Below are positions 61,464-64,000 of a DNA stretch of 64,000 bases, piece after piece. The translations under genes were made by a program, and so were the position numbers. The stretch's first letter is position 1; every line of letters begins with the position of its first letter. Under the pieces are notes generated by a model. That model saw nothing but the letters and a program-made list of their open reading frames with translations. It searched no databases and had not been told where the DNA came from. Source of the stretch: Undaria pinnatifida (taxonomy: Eukaryota; Sar; Phaeophyceae; Laminariales; Alariaceae); contig JABAKD010000025.1 in the NCBI GenBank assembly GCA_012845835.1, forward strand, positions 10,235,779 through 10,299,778. The letters run 5' to 3'.

Positions 61464-61909
61464 TTTTAAAGACCATCGAGCAGTGGAGCTCATCATGTCC
61501 TCGCCTTGCCCAAGCCCACACAAACGCGTCGTTCGAGGCGTGCGCAACTTGGGCTGCGCTGTCGGGGACAGGGAGAAGCAAAACGTCGTGTTAACTCGCA
61601 CCTACGCCAAATTCATGCAGAACCCAGACATGTAAAATCACCTTTTGAGCTCTCACAACAAACTTCTGGATGAAGCCAGCCTTTTGGGTCCAGTTTGGGG
61701 CATTGGTCTCGGGGCGGATGATCCCAGGGCCAACGATCCGCCAGTGGAGGGGGAAACCTTTGCTCGGTGAGGCCCTTTCTGCCGTCCGCGAAGCAATTCG
61801 CGATAGTGAGACCTGGTCGGCGCACCCGGCCTCCCCTAGTTCGTTCCGCACTTGTACTGCGAATGTAGGAACCCAAGAGAATTCGTCAGGGCCGCGGCCG
61901 GGCCGTTAA
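61464..61909 (+). pseudogene. decayed NADAR (RibA/YbiA-like) domain
   Basis: Read in three frames: KTIEQWSSSCPRLA, then RGVRNLGCAVGDREKQNVVL TRTYAKFMQNPDM, a stop (TAA at 61633), NHLLSSHNKLLDEASLLGPV WGIGLGADDPRAND, a one-base shift at about 61738, and RQWRGKPLLGEALSAVREAI RDS. The EQW..KA-like start, KFxQNP, HLLxTxxKxLxEAS, WGIG and W.GxxLLGxAL..VR blocks in this order are the NADAR hallmarks. Family knowledge: NADAR hydrolyses N-glycosidic bonds of ADP-ribose-type substrates, and some members remove ADP-ribose from guanine in DNA. It follows the integrase relic in the same direction, with stops between, which suggests that it was the C-terminal part of, or cargo in, a Ty3 element. It could also be an unrelated pseudogene. 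Confidence 0.7.
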
Positions 61910-61979
61910 CAGTGGCCAGCGCTCGCAAAGGTCCTCCTTCGGAGTTTTCGGACTATTTCTCAGACGCGCTGGCCGACTA

Positions 61980-62636
61980 AAAGCCGTAAAGGTGGAAGGT
62001 GTGGAATTAGCTTCTGGCGTCGGCACTGACACCGCGCTGTCAGACCACGGCCCCTGTTTCATGGGGGGTACTGTGACGCGGGACGACGTTTCGTTCCCTA
62101 TTCGGATCGCGTGTATCAGTCGAGGAACGCTCGACTCGGAAATGCACTGGACTCCTCTAAATTTACCCGGCAGCATTGTTGGGGCTCCCAAACGCCTCCG
62201 AGGGTACTCTGGGGGGACGCGTTCCGCATATTCCCCGGCCACAAGGAACGGGAGAGCATTGTCAAGTTGGAGACTCATAATGCACGAGTCCTTCGGTAAC
62301 TTGAGTTCATCGTCGCGTTCGATTGCACACTCGAGTACCGCAAAGGCAGCGCCAACGGCTACGCCGACTTTCTGGCCCACTCGCCAGAGGCTTCTACGGG
62401 GCGCGACTGCAGGGGGCTTACAAACCTCGACCACGTGGGTTGACGATCTCCAACCCAGTTGGGGATAGCGATTTCTACCTCCCAAGGACCTACGGGCTGC
62501 GCACTCTCTCTTCGCCGATCCCAGGGGGCGGTTTGGGTGGGCTCGTGCCGCGCACCGAAAGCACTGCTTTGAATGGGCTCGTGCCCCGCGCGCCGCGCCG
62601 AAAGCAATGCCTTGAGTGGGCTCGTGGCCGGCACTG
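61980..62636 (+). pseudogene. Ty3/gypsy RT end and RNase H relic
   Basis: Frame-broken text: PIRIACISRGTLDSEMHWTP L, AFRIFPGHKERESIVKLETH NARVLR, EFIVAFDCTLEYRKGSANGY ADFLAHSPEAS, then the linker SSPIPGGGLGGLVPRTES. The ISRxTLDxExxWTP and YRKGSANxxADFL blocks are those of Ty3-type RNase H. Gly replaces the catalytic Asp in FRIFPGHK (usually TDH). It lies right of the integrase and NADAR pieces, opposite to normal pol order, so it belongs to a second copy or a rearrangement. The 259-codon minus frame over 61886-62665 is its shadow. Confidence 0.7.
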
Positions 62637-64000
62637 AACATCCCGTTCCTCCTTGAATATTTCACATTCTCCTGCTATATGAGTCCTACTCTCTATTGTT
62701 GTGCCACACGGGCACATGTGTGCATCCACGTCCTCCTCCTCTCGACTTCTGGTACATCTCTTCCTTCTGTCTAGTAGGTCCAGGTCCCCTACACGAAATC
62801 GCAATTTCAGCTTTTCGTGTAGTCCATTCGGCCGTGCAGATACAATTTCATTCCAATATCTTCCCTCAACCCCCTGAATATCTCTCAAGTGTTTGTCGTC
62901 TTGCACCTTACTTCTTAGCGCTAGCCTTTCCCTTTCTTCTATCCTTTCTTTTACTTCTGTCTTGTACCCGCCAAACTTCTCTATGGACAGTACCTCTTCT
63001 CGGTCTCATATATGCTTCCATATTTTCTCGACTATTTTATCCCATGTTATTCCATTTCGCCCTTTTGTTGTTTTCTCCCATACAGCCCTATCAGTTATGG
63101 CTGGCGAACTCTTTTCTGGCATATACCTTACTTACTAGTGGCATTTCAACTTTCTCACGTCTCTGTTAGTTTCAAGAGGGTACACTCCCAGTTCCACTCT
63201 TAATATTGTATTGCTCGTCGTACTTGAGCATCCTAGTATATTTTTAGCTGTTGGCATCTGCACCGTTTGCAGTTCTTTTACGAACTTGCGTTCCCTCCCC
63301 ATACTTCTCGTGCATACTCTAGCTTTGGTACAATCGCATTCATCATAATACATACTTCAATCCTGTTGTCAAGGTGCGAGTCTGTTAGTATTGCATGCAT
63401 CTCGCCTCCTTGTGTTTTACCCTTTCCTATTACTTTCGGTATGTATGTGTGTACCCCAGGAGCGGCCCTTTCTTTGATATTTCTACGCCAAGGTAAGTGT
63501 ATTGGTCTACGATTTCGGTAGTTCATCTTCTCCCCACTTTCTTCCATTTGAAATTCACCGGATTTACACTTTCTTCGGTTACATACAACTACCGCGCGTT
63601 TTTTCACGTTCGCTGTCACTCTCCGTTTCCTAGTGTGCTCTACCTGGTAGTGATTTCTCTATCTATTTCTGCAATCCTTCGGGTGTTTCTGATATCAACA
63701 CGAAATCATCCGCAAACATCAACGCCGACACCGTATCTTCACCCATCGTGATTCCTGGCTTTGCTGCTTCGACTGCTCCTATCATGACATCAATATATAC
63801 CTCGAATAGAGTAGGTGATAGTGTACATCCCTGTGCAACTTCTTGTACAAAATTAACTTACTTGGATATTTCCCCGTCCAGCATCACAGCACTTCTCGCA
63901 CCTTCCATAATACTTTTTAACATTCTCTGCACCTTTCCTCCAGTCCCAATTCCCCACATATTTTTCCACGACCCATTCTTCCATATTGTGTCCTAGGCCT
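62637..64000 (-). pseudogene. LINE relic with reverse transcriptase, continues beyond the window
   Basis: Minus strand. From the right edge: QEVAQGCTLSPTLFEVYIDV (RT block 4, about 63795-63855) and SALMFADDFVLIS (the FADD catalytic box, about 63695-63735), then VTANVKKRAVVVCNRRKCKS and HLPWRRNIKERAAPGVHTYI, then MMNAIVPKLEYAREVW, RKFVKELQTVQMPTAKNILG CSS, DIQGVEGRYWNEIVSARPNG, KLKLRFRVGDLDLLDRRKR and CPCGT..SRTHIAGECEIF (zinc knuckle, about 62640-62705). Stops and frameshifts occur in every part. It breaks at 62637 into Ty3 text. Same family as 9338-12606, which it overlaps for over 1 kb. Confidence 0.8.

Noticed and set aside
61886-62665. 259-codon minus-strand ORF
   Set aside because: It lies opposite the RNase H relic, whose plus-strand text has recognisable family blocks; the minus frame has none and is a shadow.

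Overview
This window reads as nuclear DNA of a eukaryote, most likely a stramenopile alga or a relative. The Ty3/gypsy fragments near the right end are of a polyprotein type I associate with brown algae and oomycetes. Candidate exons end at GT donors or follow pyrimidine-rich AG acceptors, and there are no operons, Shine-Dalgarno sites, rRNAs, CRISPR arrays or convincing tRNA genes. The organism call is an inference from families and texture, with no marker gene behind it.

Almost everything recognisable is repeat DNA. Three families of short terminal-inverted-repeat elements dominate: A (about 250 bp, 14 copies plus a fragment), B (about 270 bp, 20 or more copies and fragments) and C (about 260 bp, 10 copies). 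All share one outer terminal layout, GAC-N5-CTACGRTAG, although their interiors differ. A copies lie inside B and C copies, and B copies lie inside a minisatellite and inside repeat G, which gives a relative age order. Two further families, D (GTCGGGGTCCC ends, TATAGTGCGGG subterminal) and E (CCCCCAATAAGGCGG ends), look like pogo/Tigger-type miniatures. Other dispersed repeats are named F (poly-C headed), G, H, I and J.

Layout. 0-9 kb: a candidate secreted or membrane protein gene, repeats I, F and J, elements A, B and D, and short unrecognised ORFs. 9.3-12.8 kb: two LINE 3' ends in tandem, the second interrupted, then repeat F. 13-23 kb: E elements, a triplicated exon, tandem duplications, A/B/C copies and telomere-like inverted arms. 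24.3-28.4 kb: a minus-strand LTR element with gag-like ORFs and no visible pol. 28.5-33 kb: low-complexity arrays, E, B and G. 33.2-33.9 kb: a LINE 5' piece with an AP endonuclease start and a probable PAM2 motif. 35-58 kb: dense A/B/C/G copies, minisatellites and a few isolated exons. 58.8-62.6 kb: scrambled Ty3/gypsy relics with a decayed NADAR domain. 62.6-64 kb: a minus-strand LINE with RT, leaving the window.

No intact autonomous transposon and no complete, recognisable cellular gene is present. The strongest unusual points are the common terminal module of A, B and C, the NADAR relic beside the Ty3 integrase, and the PAM2-like motif in the LINE ORF. All coordinates were read by eye, so repeat ends may be off by a few bases.
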